The notes beneath the pieces were generated by a model. That model was not told the origin of the DNA and searched no databases. It worked only from the letters and a program-made list of their open reading frames with translations. Below, one piece after another: positions 16,716 through 25,335 of a stretch of 47,204 bases of DNA. This stretch comes from CAZOBJ01 sp964577825 (GTDB lineage: Bacteria > Planctomycetota > SZUA-567 > JAFGNG01): NCBI GenBank assembly GCA_964577825.1, contig CAZOBJ010000015.1, positions 1 through 47,204 of the forward strand, given 5' to 3'. A program made the translations under genes and the position numbers. Every line of letters begins with the position of its first letter. Position 1 is the stretch's first letter.

Positions 16716-17369
16716 ATGAACACGCGTGCGCTCTTGTGCTCGATGATCCTGCTGACTTGGCCCGCCCTCGGTGCGGCCGGAGAGCCGGCCCAGACGCCCC
16801 AGGCGGCAGAGGCGCCCGCCCGCAACGAGGCCCTGGCCGCGTACGAGCGCGCGCCGCTCTTGGGCGCGGACGCCGGCGCCGAGGAGCAGAGCCAGAGCGA
16901 GGCGTCGGAAGAGTCGCCTTGGGCGGCCGTGGCCCGCATCGCCGCCGGGCTGGCCGTGTTTGTGCTGATTGCGTGGGTCGGGGCGAGCGTGTTCAAGCGG
17001 GCGTTCCCCCGCGGACGGAACCTGTTCTCCAGTCCGGCTGCGGAGGTGCTCGGACGCACGTACCTGGACAGCCGACGGTACCTGGCACTCGTACGCGTGG
17101 GCGCGCGGGTGCTTGTGCTCGGGGTCAGCCCCGAGCGGATTTCGCCCGTGTGCGAGGTGCAAGACGCCGAGGAGGTAACCGAGATCCTGAGTACGGCCCG
17201 TCCCGCGACCGAGGCGGGGCGGTCCACGTTCCGGCGGCTGCTGGATGCAGCGGTCGCCGGGCACAAGGAGCAAGATGCCGCGTCCGCCGCCGGGGGGGAG
17301 GCGACGCGGTTGTCGCGCGAGGTCGACGCAATTCACGATCGTCTGCGGGGGATGCGCGCGGCCGAGTAG
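16716..17369 (+). CDS. fliO: Flagellar export protein FliO
   Basis: FliO helps assemble the FliP/Q/R export gate. The 217-residue protein has a cleavable-looking signal (MNTRALLCSMILLTWPALGA), an acidic periplasmic stretch, one membrane helix (about 70-90), and a FliO-type cytoplasmic domain: VLGRTYLDSRRYLALVRVG, then VLGVSPERISPV. Start ATG 16716 is chosen because the signal peptide begins there; no Shine-Dalgarno sequence precedes it, and a strong promoter ends 9 bp upstream. The frame is open further upstream but the codons there overlap fliN in another frame. fliP follows. Confidence 0.88.
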   Translation: MNTRALLCSMILLTWPALGAAGEPAQTPQAAEAPARNEALAAYERAPLLGADAGAEEQSQSEASEESPWAAVARIAAGLAVFVLIAWVGASVFKRAFPRGRNLFSSPAAEVLGRTYLDSRRYLALVRVGARVLVLGVSPERISPVCEVQDAEEVTEILSTARPATEAGRSTFRRLLDAAVAGHKEQDAASAAGGEATRLSREVDAIHDRLRGMRAAE

Positions 17370-17424
17370 CGCGACGTTGGAGGCGCCGCGGACCGGGGAC
17401 CCGCGGCGCGCGAACCTAGGGGGT

Positions 17425-17444
17425 CGCGGGCGAGCTCGCCCGCG
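17425..17444 (+). other. 20-bp palindrome between fliO and fliP
   Basis: Perfect palindrome with arms CGCGGGCGAG and CTCGCCCGCG, about 20 bp before the fliP start. It can form a hairpin next to the fliP ribosome site. No T-tract. Confidence 0.55.
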
Positions 17445-17465
17445 CGCTTGGGGGGAAGCGCCCAC

Positions 17466-18302
17466 ATGGGGGGACGCGCACGGTCGGCCCGTCTGCTGGG
17501 GCTCGGCCTGATCTTGGGGTGTCTGGTTCTAGGCGCGCACGGTCACGCGGCCGCGGCCGAGCCGCAGGCCCTATTGCCCACCGTGGGCGCCGAGGGACTG
17601 GAGCCGGCCCGCCGTCCGGAGCAGGTCGCCACGGTCCTGCAGGTCGTCGCGCTGCTCACCGTACTCACCCTCTCGCCCAGCATCCTGATCATGACCACGT
17701 GCTTCACCCGGATCGTGATCGTGTTCGGTTTCTTGCGCCGGGCTCTGGCCACGCAGCAGCTTCCCCCGAACCCGGTGATCATGGGCATGGCGCTGCTTCT
17801 CACCTTCTTCATTATGTATCCGTCCTGGGAGCAGGCCTGGCACGACGGGCTGGGCCCCTACCTGCGCGGCGAGCTCGTCAACGGCCAGCCCATGACCCAG
17901 GAAGAGGCGTTCGACCGCACCCTGGCCCCGGTGCGCCACTTCATGTTCCGGTGCCTGGAGGACAACCGCGGGCGCGCGGAGATCGAGACGTTCTTGACCA
18001 TCGCGGGCCGGCAGGTCGGCCCGGACGAGGTGATTACCCGGGAGACGGTGCCCACGCACGTGCTGGTGCCCGCGTTCGTGACCGCGGAGCTGAAGCGCGC
18101 GTTCTGGATGGGGTTCCTCCTGTACCTGCCGTTTCTGGTGGTGGACATGGTCATCAGCTCCGTGCTCATGAGCATGGGTATGATGATGCTGCCGCCGGTC
18201 ATGATCTCCCTGCCCTTCAAGGTGATTCTGTTCGTGCTCGTGGACGGCTGGGACCTGCTGGTGCGGGGCCTGGCGGTGAGTTTTCCGATGTTCGGGAGTT
18301 GA
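17466..18302 (+). CDS. fliP: Flagellar export gate protein FliP
   Basis: FliP is the main pore subunit of the type III export gate. The 278-residue protein has a signal peptide (LLGLGLILGCLVLGAHGHAAAA), the conserved LSPSILIMTTCFTRIVIVF helix with FLRRALATQQLPPN, and two closely spaced C-terminal helices ending MMMLPPVMISLPFKVILFVL. All are strong FliP signatures. A TTG at 17448 could extend the frame by 6 codons, but ATG 17466 is preferred. The fliP-Q-R order is standard. Confidence 0.96.
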   Translation: MGGRARSARLLGLGLILGCLVLGAHGHAAAAEPQALLPTVGAEGLEPARRPEQVATVLQVVALLTVLTLSPSILIMTTCFTRIVIVFGFLRRALATQQLPPNPVIMGMALLLTFFIMYPSWEQAWHDGLGPYLRGELVNGQPMTQEEAFDRTLAPVRHFMFRCLEDNRGRAEIETFLTIAGRQVGPDEVITRETVPTHVLVPAFVTAELKRAFWMGFLLYLPFLVVDMVISSVLMSMGMMMLPPVMISLPFKVILFVLVDGWDLLVRGLAVSFPMFGS

Positions 18303-18305
18303 CGC

Positions 18306-18569
18306 ATGTTCGTGGATAACGCCGTGGTCGTGGCCCAGGAGATGCTGTGGACGGCGTTCCTGGTCGCCATGCCCCTGTTGCTGACGGCCTTGCTCGTGGG
18401 CGTGGGGATTTCGCTCTTGCAGACGGTCACCGGCGTGCAGGAGATGACGCTCACCTTTGTGCCCAAGATTCTGGGCGTGGTGGCGGCGGTGTTCCTGTTC
18501 CTGCCGTGGATGACCAACATCCTGCTCAACTTCGCTCGGGCGGCGCTCATGGCCCTCGCCGGAGGCTGA
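18306..18569 (+). CDS. fliQ: Flagellar export gate protein FliQ
   Basis: FliQ is an 87-residue gate subunit of two membrane helices. The pattern VVVAQEMLWTAFLVAMPLLL, then VGVGISLLQTVTGVQEMTLTFVPK, is the family signature, including the conserved LQ..T..QE..L.F.PK motif in the loop. Only 3 bp separate it from fliP, so the two are almost surely translated in concert. Confidence 0.97.
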   Translation: MFVDNAVVVAQEMLWTAFLVAMPLLLTALLVGVGISLLQTVTGVQEMTLTFVPKILGVVAAVFLFLPWMTNILLNFARAALMALAGG

Positions 18570-18577
18570 CGCATTGT

Positions 18578-19369
18578 ATGGACCTTCTGGACCTCACCCT
18601 GCAGGAGTTCCTGATCTTCGTGCTGTGCCTGCTGCGCATGGCGGGGATCGTGGTGTTCGCGCCGTTCTTCGGCGGCGAGGACTTCCCTCGGCGTGCGCGC
18701 ATCGGCCTGGCGGCGCTGCTGGCGCTCGTGGTGTACCCCCACGCGGCGGCCACGGTGCAGGGGCCCTTGCAGCTCGACTGGTGGACCCTTGTGGTGCTGA
18801 CCGCGCGCGAGGTCTTCGTGGGCGTGGTGATCGGCTATGCCGCGAGCCTGGTGTTCGCTGGCGCGCAGTTGGCCGGCGAGCTCATCGGCCAGCAGCTCGG
18901 GTTCGCGCTTGCGAACGTGCTCGACCCCTTCCTGGAGCAAGAGGTGGGCCTGATCAGCTTCTTCAAGTTCTCCTTCGCGATCGTGATCTTCCTGTCGCTC
19001 GACCTGCACCTGGTGCTCTTGCACGTATTGGCCGGCAGCTACTTGGCCGTGGGCCTGGGCGCGTCCGTGTTGCGGCCCGAGCTCCTGGAGGGCGTGTGGT
19101 CCATGTTCGCGGGCATCTGGGAAGCCGCGGTGCGCTTGGGCGGGCCGGTGCTCCTGATCATGCTGCTCGTGAGCGTGGTGGTGGGGGTGCTCACCCGCAC
19201 CATGCCGCAGCTCAACATCATCGTGATCGGCCTGCCCCTGCGCACGTTCGTGGGCCTGCTCGCGCTGTCCATGGTGGCGCGGCCCTTTGCCGAGGGCGTG
19301 GCGACCCTGTGCCGTCAGATGATCCGGGACGTGGACACGGTGGTGCAGCTGTTGGGCCCGGCGGGCTGA
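18578..19369 (+). CDS. fliR: Flagellar export gate protein FliR
   Basis: FliR completes the FliP5Q4R1 gate. The 263-residue protein has six or so membrane helices. Typical motifs are LLRMAGIVVFAPFFGGEDFPRRAR at the start, AREVFVGVVIGYAASLVF in the middle, and TRTMPQLNIIVIGLPLR near the C-terminus. The start ATG 18578 gives the expected N-terminus; the same frame is open further upstream over fliQ but is not coding there. fliR is followed by flhB after 20 bp. Confidence 0.96.
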   Translation: MDLLDLTLQEFLIFVLCLLRMAGIVVFAPFFGGEDFPRRARIGLAALLALVVYPHAAATVQGPLQLDWWTLVVLTAREVFVGVVIGYAASLVFAGAQLAGELIGQQLGFALANVLDPFLEQEVGLISFFKFSFAIVIFLSLDLHLVLLHVLAGSYLAVGLGASVLRPELLEGVWSMFAGIWEAAVRLGGPVLLIMLLVSVVVGVLTRTMPQLNIIVIGLPLRTFVGLLALSMVARPFAEGVATLCRQMIRDVDTVVQLLGPAG

Positions 19370-19389
19370 CCCGAACCTAGGAGCGCAGT

Positions 19390-20490
19390 GTGCCCGAAGA
19401 ATCGGCTGCCGAACGCACGGAAGAGGCCACCCCGCGCAAGCGCCAGCGCGCCCGCGAGCGAGGAAACTTCGCGCGCAGCCGAGACCTGTCGGCCGGAGTG
19501 ATCGTGTTCGTGGCCGCGCTGTTCTTGCGCTTCGCGGGCGGGTGGCTCGTGCAGGAGCTCCTGGCCGCCTCCGGCGGGATGTTCCAGGAAGTCGGCGAGC
19601 TTCCGGTCCCGGACGCCGAGGAGGGCATCGCCTATGCGCCGCAATGGATCGCCACGTATGCGGGGATCGTGTTCCCGCTGCTGGTGCTGCTGGCGGCCAT
19701 GGCGGCCCTGGTGGGCGTGGCCCAGGTCGGGTTCGTGATGAGCGCGGAGGCGATCTCCCTGCGGTTCGATAAGCTCAACCCCGTGGAGGGACTCAAGCGC
19801 CTGTTCAACATGCGCGCGCTCATGACCCTAGTGATGAGCCTGGGCAAGGTGGCGGTGGTCCTGATCGTGGCCTACGTGGGCTTTCGGGCCGAACTCTTCG
19901 CGATCCAGGGCATGGGGGGGCTCGACACGATCTCCGTGATCGTGCACATGGGCCAGGCGGCGTCGGACCTGCTGCTGCGCCTGGCCGCGGTGCTCCTGAT
20001 CCTGGCGCTCGCGGACATGTGGTACCAGCGCTACCAGTGGGAGCAGGACCTACGCATGACCAAGCAGGAGGTGCGCGAAGAGCTGCGCGACACCGAAGGC
20101 GACCCCCAGATCCGCAGCCGGCGCCGCGCGGTCCAGCGTCAGCTCGCCCAGCAGCGCATGATGGCCGAGGTGCCCTCGGCCGAGGTGGTGGTGCGCAACC
20201 CCACCCACTATGCCGTGGCCCTGGGCTACAACTGGGACAAGCAGAACCGTCCGCCCTATGTGGTCGCCAAGGGCCGCGACCGCGTTGCCCTGCGCATCAT
20301 CGAGATCGCCGAAGACAACGGCGTTCCCACCCGATACGCCCCGGACCTGGCCCGGCGGCTGTATGCCGAGCTCGAGGTGGGCGACGAGATTCCGGAAGAG
20401 CTCTTCCGCGCGGTCGCGGACGTGCTCGCCTGGGTGTACCGCCAAGACGCCGAGCGCGCCCAGCGCCTGCGAGGCGCGGCCGCCGGTTGA
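19390..20490 (+). CDS. flhB: Flagellar export switch protein FlhB
   Basis: FlhB controls the switch from rod/hook to filament export through self-cleavage. The 366-residue protein starts with the charged segment ERTEEATPRKRQRARERGN and has four membrane helices. The cytoplasmic domain carries the autocleavage site NPTH at residues 270-273, inside VVVRNPTHYAVAL. The C-terminal part (PEELFRAVADVLAWVYR) is also typical. It starts with GTG. Cleavage between N270 and P271 would create the form read by FliK. Confidence 0.97.
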   Translation: MPEESAAERTEEATPRKRQRARERGNFARSRDLSAGVIVFVAALFLRFAGGWLVQELLAASGGMFQEVGELPVPDAEEGIAYAPQWIATYAGIVFPLLVLLAAMAALVGVAQVGFVMSAEAISLRFDKLNPVEGLKRLFNMRALMTLVMSLGKVAVVLIVAYVGFRAELFAIQGMGGLDTISVIVHMGQAASDLLLRLAAVLLILALADMWYQRYQWEQDLRMTKQEVREELRDTEGDPQIRSRRRAVQRQLAQQRMMAEVPSAEVVVRNPTHYAVALGYNWDKQNRPPYVVAKGRDRVALRIIEIAEDNGVPTRYAPDLARRLYAELEVGDEIPEELFRAVADVLAWVYRQDAERAQRLRGAAAG

Positions 20491-20494
20491 TCGC

Positions 20495-20517
20495 CCGGGC
20501 GGGGCGTGCCCGCCCGG
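20495..20517 (+). other. GC hairpin between flhB and flhA
   Basis: CCGGGCGGG (20495-20503) pairs with CCCGCCCGG (20509-20517) around a 5-base loop. It begins 5 bp after the flhB stop, just before the flhA ribosome site. No T-tract. Confidence 0.55.
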
Positions 20518-20539
20518 CGCTGTGTAGGAGGACCTCGCC

Positions 20540-22672
20540 GTGGCCGATGCCGCTGCCGTGTTCCGCTCCATGAGCCGGCGCGCGGTGCAGAGCCGCGACC
20601 TGGTGGTCGCGTTCTTCCTCATCTTCACGCTGATCGTGATGATCGTGCCGCTGAATCCGGCACTCATGGATTTCCTGTTGTCGATCAACATCACCTTCTC
20701 CCTGGTGCTCTTGTTGACCACGGTCTACGCGTCCAAGCCTCTGGACCTGTCTGTGTTCCCGTCGCTCTTGCTCATGGCCACGCTGTATCGCCTGAGCCTC
20801 AACATCGCCACCACGCGCCTGATCCTGGGCAACGCCAAGGTGGCCGGCGAGCTCGCGGCAGGTAAGATCGTGGCCGTGTTCGCCACGTTCGTGGCGGGCG
20901 AGACGGGCACGGGCGCGCAGGCTATCGCCATCGGCGCCACGATCTTCGTGATCATCGTGGTGATCCAGTTCGTGGTGGTGACCAAGGGCGCCACCCGGAT
21001 CAGCGAGGTCGCAGCGCGATTCGCCCTGGATGCTATGCCCGGCCACCAGATGGCCATCGACGCGGACCTGAACGCGGGGCTCATCGACGAAAACCAGGCC
21101 CGCCAGCGCCGAGACGAGCTGCGGCGGCAGACCGACTTCTACGGATCCATGGACGGCGCGAGCAAGTTCGTGCGCGGCGACGCGATCGCGGGCATCATCA
21201 TTACCCTGGTGAATATCCTGGTGGGGTTCATCATCGGCCGGGTGCTCTACGACATGGACTGGGCCCAGGCGGCGAGCGTGTTCACGCGGCTCACGATCGG
21301 CGACGGATTGGTGAGCCAGATTCCGGCGCTGCTTGTGAGCGTCGCCGCGGGTCTGTTGGTCACGCGGTCGAGCAGCCAGGACAACCTGGGCACGGAAGTC
21401 GTCACGCAGCTCTTCAGCCAGCGCAAGGCCCTGGCCTTTGCGAGCCTGCTGATCAGCGGGCTGGGCGTCGCGGGCATCTGGCTGCCCTTCCCGGTGATCC
21501 CGCTCTTGACCATCGGGGCCGCATGCGGTCTGGGTTGGCACCTGATGGGCAAGGCAGCGGCCGTCCAGGAGGCCGAGGGCGCCGAGGAGGCCGAGGGCAG
21601 GGAAGCCGAGGCCGCGGCGGGCCGCGAGCCCGAGCGCGTAGAGAAGCTCCTGCACGTCGATCCCATGAGCCTGGAGGTCGGGTACGGCCTGGTGCCCCTG
21701 GTCGACACCGGGCGGGGCGGGGGCTTGCTCGGCCGAGTGCAGATGATCCGAAGACAGATCGCCGTGGACCTCGGGTTCGTGGTGCCGCCGATCCGCATCC
21801 GCGACGACATCCGCCTGGAGGCCAACGATTACGTGATCAGCATCCAGGGCAGTCCGGTGGCGCGCGGCACCGCCGTGCCGGACCGATACCTGGCCATGGA
21901 CCCGGGCACGGTGAGCGAGCCCATCGAGGGCATCGAGACCACGGAGCCCGCGTTTGGCCTGCCCGCGGTATGGATCGAGGAGCAGCAGCGAAGCGAAGCC
22001 GAGCGCCGTGGATACACCGTGGTCGACGCCGAGAGCGTGATCGCCACGCACCTCACGGAGGTCATCAAGAAGTACGCGCCGGATCTGCTCACGCGCGAAG
22101 AGGTGCGCCGGCTCCTGGACAACCTGCGCGAGCGAGCCGGGCAGCTCGTGCAGGATGTGGTGCCCGACCTCCTGAACGTGGCCGACGTGCAGAAGGTCCT
22201 GCAGAACCTGCTGCGCGAGCGCGTGAGCATCCGCAACCTGGAGACCGTCCTGGAGGTGCTCGCCGACTACGGGCGGCGCACCAAGGACCCCGAGATCCTG
22301 ACCGAGTACGCGCGCAACGCCCTGGCGCGGTGGATCTGCAACGAGTACGCGGAAGGCGACACGATCTACGCGGTGACCATGGACCCGCGCCTGGAGGAGC
22401 ACATCCAGCAGGGCATCGAGCACACGGAGGGCGGCAGCTTCCTGACCCTGCCGCCGGCGGAGGTGCAGCGGATCCTGGAGGCCGTCAGCCGGGAGCTGGG
22501 GACTCTGCTACAGGCCGGACACCAGGCGGTGATGCTCACGAGCCCCCAGATCCGCGCGCATGTGAAGCGGATGACCGAGGCGAGCATCCCGCTCTTGGCG
22601 GTGCTCAGCTACAACGAGGTGCTGCCCGAGTACAAGGTCGAGAGCGTGGGCATGGTGCGCCTGACGGAGTGA
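20540..22672 (+). CDS. flhA: Flagellar export gate platform protein FlhA
   Basis: FlhA forms the nonameric export ring that uses the proton-motive force and docks chaperone-substrate complexes. It is 710 residues, the normal length. It has about eight N-terminal membrane helices, with the FHIPEP-family loop RISEVAARFALDAMPGHQMA near residue 155 and FYGSMDGASKFVRGDA after it. A variable acidic linker (about 335-365) and a C-terminal cytoplasmic domain follow. GTG start with TAGGAGGA at 20525-20532. flhF starts 7 bp downstream. Confidence 0.97.
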   Translation: MADAAAVFRSMSRRAVQSRDLVVAFFLIFTLIVMIVPLNPALMDFLLSINITFSLVLLLTTVYASKPLDLSVFPSLLLMATLYRLSLNIATTRLILGNAKVAGELAAGKIVAVFATFVAGETGTGAQAIAIGATIFVIIVVIQFVVVTKGATRISEVAARFALDAMPGHQMAIDADLNAGLIDENQARQRRDELRRQTDFYGSMDGASKFVRGDAIAGIIITLVNILVGFIIGRVLYDMDWAQAASVFTRLTIGDGLVSQIPALLVSVAAGLLVTRSSSQDNLGTEVVTQLFSQRKALAFASLLISGLGVAGIWLPFPVIPLLTIGAACGLGWHLMGKAAAVQEAEGAEEAEGREAEAAAGREPERVEKLLHVDPMSLEVGYGLVPLVDTGRGGGLLGRVQMIRRQIAVDLGFVVPPIRIRDDIRLEANDYVISIQGSPVARGTAVPDRYLAMDPGTVSEPIEGIETTEPAFGLPAVWIEEQQRSEAERRGYTVVDAESVIATHLTEVIKKYAPDLLTREEVRRLLDNLRERAGQLVQDVVPDLLNVADVQKVLQNLLRERVSIRNLETVLEVLADYGRRTKDPEILTEYARNALARWICNEYAEGDTIYAVTMDPRLEEHIQQGIEHTEGGSFLTLPPAEVQRILEAVSRELGTLLQAGHQAVMLTSPQIRAHVKRMTEASIPLLAVLSYNEVLPEYKVESVGMVRLTE

Positions 22673-22679
22673 GTGGACG

Positions 22680-24023
22680 ATGAGCGACGAGCGGGCCCAA
22701 GTCTTTCGCGGACGCATCGCAGCCGAGGCCATGGAGGCGGCCAAGGCGGCGCTGGGCGAGGACGCGGTGCTCCTGGGCCAGCGCTCGGTCGTGGAGCTGA
22801 CGGCCACGTCCTCTTCCATGGACGGAGCGACGACGTGCTTCTACGGCGGTACGCGCGATCAGGCCCTGGAGGCCATGCGCAGCGAACTGGGTCCGGACGC
22901 CGTGCTCGTGGCCGACCGCCCCATGGTGGAGCTCACGGCCGCGCCGGCGCACCGAGGCGCGGGCGCGTCGGGGACGGGCGCGGCGCGGCTCCTCTCGCGC
23001 GTGTACGGCGCGGCCGCGTCCGGTGGTGGCGTCTCTCCCTCGCAACCCGGCCCGCGAGAGGAAGCCCCGTGGTCTGCCATGGGCGCGGAAGTGCTCGAAG
23101 ACATCCAGGCGCGGCTCGAGGAGATCGAGCGGCTGGCCCGGTGCACGGACCGCCCCGAGGTGCCCCAGCCGTTGCTCGACTACTACCTGCGGCTCGTGGA
23201 CAACGAGGTCAGCGAACAGGTGGCTCGCCACCTGGTCGAGCGCCTGAGCCACGAGATCGCCCCCGCGTCCCTGGCCGACCGCGAGGCCGTGCGCGAGGCC
23301 ATGCTACAGGCGATCGCCAAGCTGATCCCGGCCGCCGGTCCCACGCGGCTGCGCGGGGACGGACGGCCCACGGTGGTCGTGGTGGTGGGCCCGACCGGGG
23401 TGGGCAAGACCACGAGCATCACCAAGCTCGCCATGCAGTTCAAGATGCAGCACCGCTGCCGGGTGGGGCTCATCAGCGAGGATCGCCACCGGCCGGGCGG
23501 CAGCGAGCAGCTCCGAAGCGTGGCGCAGCTCTTGAACGTCCCGTTGGTGGTGGCCGACACGGTGGACAACGTACGCGCGGCCCTGCGCCGCGCCGGGGAT
23601 CGGGACGTGATCCTGGTCGACACCGCGGGCCGAGTGCCGCGCAACGAGGCGTCCCTGCGCGAGCTCGCCGCGTTCCTGGACGCCATCGAGCCGGACGAGG
23701 TGCACCTGGCCCTGTGCAGCCTCAGCGGCGCGAAGCAGATCCTGGACACGGTGCGCCGCTTCGACGCGGTCCGCTTTGACCACATTATGCTCACCAAGCT
23801 CGACGAGGCGGTCACGCACGGCCTGATCCTCAACGTAGCCGCGAACGTGGACCGGTCCCTGTCCTACGTGACCACGGGCCAGGACTACATGGAGCACATT
23901 GAGCCCGGCGATCCGATGCGGCTGGCCGGGCTGGTGCTGGGCCAGGACGAAGCGGCCGCCGGGCGGGCCCCGGACGAACCGGACGGAGACGGACCTAATC
24001 GTGACGAGGACGCACGGGCATGA
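22680..24023 (+). CDS. flhF: SRP-type GTPase FlhF with duplicated N-terminal motif
   Basis: FlhF sets the site and number of flagella. The 447-residue protein has a C-terminal SRP GTPase domain: P-loop GPTGVGKTTS (residues 237-246), DTAGRVPRN, and TKLDEA. Its N-terminal B-domain is odd: residues 9-42 and 54-87 are related copies (17 of 34 identical by eye, sharing LG.DAVL..R..VELTA). Family members normally have one such motif near the start. In many genomes flhG follows, but here a two-helix membrane protein does, overlapping the stop (ATGA). Confidence 0.95.
   Translation: MSDERAQVFRGRIAAEAMEAAKAALGEDAVLLGQRSVVELTATSSSMDGATTCFYGGTRDQALEAMRSELGPDAVLVADRPMVELTAAPAHRGAGASGTGAARLLSRVYGAAASGGGVSPSQPGPREEAPWSAMGAEVLEDIQARLEEIERLARCTDRPEVPQPLLDYYLRLVDNEVSEQVARHLVERLSHEIAPASLADREAVREAMLQAIAKLIPAAGPTRLRGDGRPTVVVVVGPTGVGKTTSITKLAMQFKMQHRCRVGLISEDRHRPGGSEQLRSVAQLLNVPLVVADTVDNVRAALRRAGDRDVILVDTAGRVPRNEASLRELAAFLDAIEPDEVHLALCSLSGAKQILDTVRRFDAVRFDHIMLTKLDEAVTHGLILNVAANVDRSLSYVTTGQDYMEHIEPGDPMRLAGLVLGQDEAAAGRAPDEPDGDGPNRDEDARA
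22704..22940 (+). repeat. Internal duplication in flhF
   Basis: 22704-22805 and 22839-22940 encode the two 34-residue copies of the FlhF N-terminal motif. The offset is exactly 135 bp (45 codons). The copies have diverged, so the duplication is not recent. Confidence 0.7.
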
Positions 24024-24367
24024 TGGAGAACAAGCTCGCCGGACTGCTGGCCCTGCTTGCGTTCGTGATCCTCGCGGGCACGTGGGTGCTGCGCACGATC
24101 CTGGGCCTGCCGTCCATGGAGCCGGCCACGGTGCTGTTTATCGGCATCGTGGTGGTAGTCATGTACTACGTGTTCATCGGCCGCATGGTGGCCAAGGTCG
24201 GCACGCGGCTGGTGGAAGAGGAACTCGCCGAACTGCGTTCGCGCCAGGACGAGATGCGCCACCGGGGCCGGATGGCCTCGCAGGAACTCCGCGAGGCCGC
24301 GGGCGGCGAAGGCTCGGAAGCCGAGGGCGAGTCCGCCGACATGACCAGCGAGACGTCACAGGCTTGA
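24020..24367 (+). CDS. Small two-helix membrane protein of unknown function
   Basis: The 115-residue protein has two membrane helices (about 6-25 and 34-55) joined by a short loop, then a charged coiled-coil-like cytoplasmic tail (VEEELAELRSRQDEMRHR) and an acidic end. It overlaps the flhF stop by 4 bp, so translation is coupled. I do not recognise the family. It lies exactly where flhG (the MinD-like FlhF partner) is usually found, between flhF and the sigma gene, but has no ATPase motif. A membrane partner of FlhF or of the export gate is a guess from position only. Confidence 0.7.
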   Translation: MMENKLAGLLALLAFVILAGTWVLRTILGLPSMEPATVLFIGIVVVVMYYVFIGRMVAKVGTRLVEEELAELRSRQDEMRHRGRMASQELREAAGGEGSEAEGESADMTSETSQA

Positions 24368-24405
24368 GCACGCGCGCACGCGCGGATATGGCCAGGAGGT
24401 AGAGC

Positions 24406-25260
24406 GTGGCAAACGAGCAGGAGAGGACCTCACCCGATCTCCCCAAGCGTCAGCCCCCGCCTTCCCGGGAGCGAGCGAGGGGAGACCCGGACCTGCCGCC
24501 CATCGAACAGGACGTCGATCCGTGGTGGCGGGCGTACCGGGAGACCGGACAGCCCTGGATGCGGGATCGTCTGATCGAACACTATTACCCGCTCGTGCGC
24601 CAGGCCGCCGAGCAGATCAAGGCGCGCCTGCCTGCGCAGGTAGACCTTGAGGACCTGGCCCAGGCCGGATCGCTGGGGCTCATCGATGCGATCGAGAAGT
24701 ACGATCCCGACCGGGGCGCGAAGTTCGAGACCTTCTGCTCGCTGCGGATTCGCGGCGCGATGTACGACGACCTGCGGCGCTGCGACTGGGTGCCGCGGCA
24801 GATCCGCAACCGGGGCCACCAACTCGAACGCGCACGAGACGAGGCGGAAACCCGGCTCCAGCGCGTGGCCACGGACGAGGAGGTGGCCGCCCACATGGAT
24901 GTGCCCATGGACGAGTACCAGGAGCTTGTCCGCGAGCAGCGCGTGCGCACCATGGTGAGCCTGGATCGGACCTGGGAGGACGAGAAGGAGAACGAGCACA
25001 GCCATCTCGAGGCGCTGACCGACCATCGCACGCCCTGTCCCCTGGACCGCGTGGAGCGCGAGGAGCTGAAGCAGCTCGCCTACCGGGGATTGAGCCGCAA
25101 CGAGCAGGCCATCCTGCAGATGTACTACTACGACAACATGAGCCTGAAGGAGATCGGGGTCGTGCTCCAGATCAGCGAGAGCCGCGTATGCCAGATCCAC
25201 CAGCAGACCCTCAATCGGCTCCGCGAGAAGTTCTCCGTGCGCGGCCTTGAACCCGAGTGA
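24406..25260 (+). CDS. fliA: FliA/WhiG-family RNA polymerase sigma factor
   Basis: Sigma-28-type factor for late flagellar genes. The 284-residue protein has region 2 (DLAQAGSLGLIDAIEKYDP, then FETFCSLRIRGAMYDDLRRCDWVPR, the FliA/WhiG hallmark), a region 3 helix, and region 4 with the helix-turn-helix SLKEIGVVLQISESRVCQIH. It has a Pro/Arg-rich N-terminal extension of about 40 residues. It starts at GTG 24406 with AGGAGGT at 24394-24400. No anti-sigma FlgM gene is seen in the window. The position after flhF matches sigD in Bacillus. Confidence 0.95.
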   Translation: MANEQERTSPDLPKRQPPPSRERARGDPDLPPIEQDVDPWWRAYRETGQPWMRDRLIEHYYPLVRQAAEQIKARLPAQVDLEDLAQAGSLGLIDAIEKYDPDRGAKFETFCSLRIRGAMYDDLRRCDWVPRQIRNRGHQLERARDEAETRLQRVATDEEVAAHMDVPMDEYQELVREQRVRTMVSLDRTWEDEKENEHSHLEALTDHRTPCPLDRVEREELKQLAYRGLSRNEQAILQMYYYDNMSLKEIGVVLQISESRVCQIHQQTLNRLREKFSVRGLEPE

Positions 25261-25274
25261 CGCGCGGCGCGACC

Positions 25275-25303
25275 TTGACTCGGCCCCGCGCGCCGACTAC
25301 AGT
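25275..25303 (+). promoter_or_regulatory. Vegetative-type promoter before the charged 115-residue gene
   Basis: TTGACT (25275-25280), 17-bp spacer, TACAGT (25298-25303). Inverted CGGCGCG (25265-25271) and CGCGCCG (25289-25295) flank the -35 box and may be an operator. Expected start about 25310, leaving a leader of about 25 bases to ATG 25336. Confidence 0.6.
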
Positions 25304-25335
25304 ATGTTGCGGTGGGCGGCCGTGGGGAGAACCCC

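Noticed and set aside
20297..22423. 708-codon antisense frame opposite flhA
   Set aside because: Same artefact of GC-rich coding; no family features, and flhA is unmistakable.
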